A stretch of 64,000 bases of DNA, from contig NC_085055.1 in assembly GCF_963662255.1 (NCBI RefSeq), positions 4,646,102 to 4,710,101 on the forward strand, read 5' to 3'. Made by a program: the position numbers and the translations under genes. The DNA is from Cinclus cinclus. Its lineage: Eukaryota; Chordata; Aves; Passeriformes; Cinclidae. Positions 62,601 through 64,000 of the stretch are shown in pieces. The notes beneath the pieces were generated by a model. That model saw only the letters and a list, made by a program, of their open reading frames with translations. It did no database searches and was not told where the DNA came from. The stretch's first letter is position 1; each line of letters starts with the position of its first letter.

Positions 62601-64000
62601 ACATTTATCCAGGTCACTTCTGTGGTTAACTCATGGGTTTTGTGGCCAATATTCAGATTTCAAGCAATTTCTGACAAATTTGAAAGCTTTGGATTTTGGG
62701 GTAATATCCATGTTAGGGCTGGGAACAACTAAAAATGAATTATAACTTCAAAGTCCATTCCATTTCTCCCCTTCCATGCCAGCATTGTTGAGGTTACAGC
62801 TACACTATGGACCTAAAAGAAAAGTCAAAAGGAGAGAGCTTTCTTCATCTCACCTCTAGAAACTTCAAAGAGCAGAGGTGACTTTGTGCTCCACAGTGTT
62901 TAACCACCAAACCTTCCCTGGGTGATTCAGCACAATGACAGATGGGTGACAGGGCAGCTGGCTTGGCTCTGGAGGCACCAGGAGCATCATTTCTGCAGCA
63001 GCACAGTCACCACATCAGAGGGGAAGAGCTCACCTGGGGTGCCCACAAAGCCACACCTGGCTGTGCCTCAGACCTCAAGCCAAGGTGGCTGTGCTGCAGG
63101 TTCCCACTTTGGCTCCTAGACATTCAATTGCACTTTTCCTAAGTGTGCTGAAGCTTAAGAAGTTAATGGAACCAGTAGTGCTGAAAGAAATTCAGCTTCC
63201 CAGCTGAATAGTGACAGATAGATAAATGCCTGTGATAATTAAAAAAGTCAATCTCAGCAAGCACAGGAGCTTCCATTAATGTGCTGAGCTTCTCTCTTCT
63301 TCATTCCAGATTCACACGGATTGGAGCTGAAGCACTGAGGGACAGCATCATCTGAAGTCCTGGGAATTGCACTGGTGTTCACAAGACCAGAGGCTCATCC
63401 CATCCCTCTGTAAGAAATACTATAACAGTGGAATGTTCACAAGGCTGCAGACACACAGTTATTCAGAATTTCACATCCTCTGCAAGTCTGTCATATCCCA
63501 CGTGGTGGGTTTGATAAAGCCCTGGCAGCCCTGCCACATGCTGCTCTCTGCAGAGCTCCTGAGGTGAAAATTCCTATTTGGCTGTTGGATCAACACTGGC
63601 TACCCATGTTTGGAAACCCATCATGCTGCCACATGCCCTACACTGCCCACAGCACCGATGGAGGGGGATCCCTGCTCCCAGCTGGAGCAAAGAGCTCTGG
63701 CTCTCATTCTGAAGGGTCTGGCTACGGGCTCACCACGTGGCACACTGAGGTCCCACAGCAGCCCTTGCTTGCACAGTAGTCTCTGAGCACAGCTAAAGTG
63801 TGAGCTGTGTTTTGTTGGGGATTATGGTGTTGTTACTGCTTCCCCTGATAGCATCAACTCCAAAGCATAGATACGGCCATGGGGAATGCTTAAAAAAATC
63901 CAGATGCAGTCCTCAGCCTTAATGAGTTTTCCTTCCCTCAAAACACTACTACACTTTCTACAGTGAAAGCCACGACTCAGATAGCTCAGCAAGAAAGGGG
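53633..64000. other. Intergenic sequence, no gene recognised
   Basis: In mammals FNDC3B lies beyond TMEM212 in this direction, but I see no FNDC3B exon or CpG island here. Local GC-rich segments (54.2-55.2 kb) have open frames on both strands (for example 54263-54685 and 54823-55263 minus, 54514-54906 plus) that encode nothing I recognise. A short A15-16 tract occurs at about 61477-61492. The rest is AT-rich and featureless. Confidence 0.55.

Overview
The window is vertebrate nuclear DNA, most likely from a bird and probably a songbird. It carries avian-style CR1 3' ends, an LTR fragment of a widespread avian endogenous retrovirus, one CpG island and spliced GT-AG genes. There is no prokaryotic gene organisation. 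Most open frames in the window are chance frames in introns or intergenic DNA. All family assignments are from memory of the proteins; no search was run.

Minus strand, about 25.9 kb down to position 1: the 5' part of PLD1 (phospholipase D1). Six consecutive coding exons join in frame at consensus splice sites: 9435-9282, 8946-8819, 8525-8380, 7535-7427, 6008-5943 and 263-205. Together they encode about the first 220 residues: the N-terminal tail and essentially the whole PX domain. The PH domain and both HKD catalytic motifs would lie beyond position 1. A probable non-coding first exon ends at a consensus donor at 25733 inside a CpG island (about 25380-26120). If it splices directly to the exon beginning at 9467, the transcript carries a short upstream ORF in strong Kozak context that overlaps the PLD1 start codon.

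Plus strand, 26-64 kb: a gene-poor stretch upstream of PLD1. The only recognisable coding sequence is a TMEM212-like exon at about 53301-53632, where human synteny (PLD1 and TMEM212 adjacent and divergent) predicts that gene. Its homology continues across a +1 frame break at a six-C run, so it is either a decayed gene or a base-call or assembly indel. I could not find other exons of it.

Repeats are modest: CR1 fragments at about 13.4, 34.6 and 43.8 kb, one LTR fragment at about 11.1-11.5 kb, and several long homopolymers, including a C22 run at 51.2 kb. I saw no tRNA, rRNA or CRISPR. I found no clearly novel system. The points most worth checking are the PLD1 overlapping uORF, the frame-broken TMEM212 exon, and a CpG-dense open segment with a perfect minus-strand donor near 38.6-38.9 kb.
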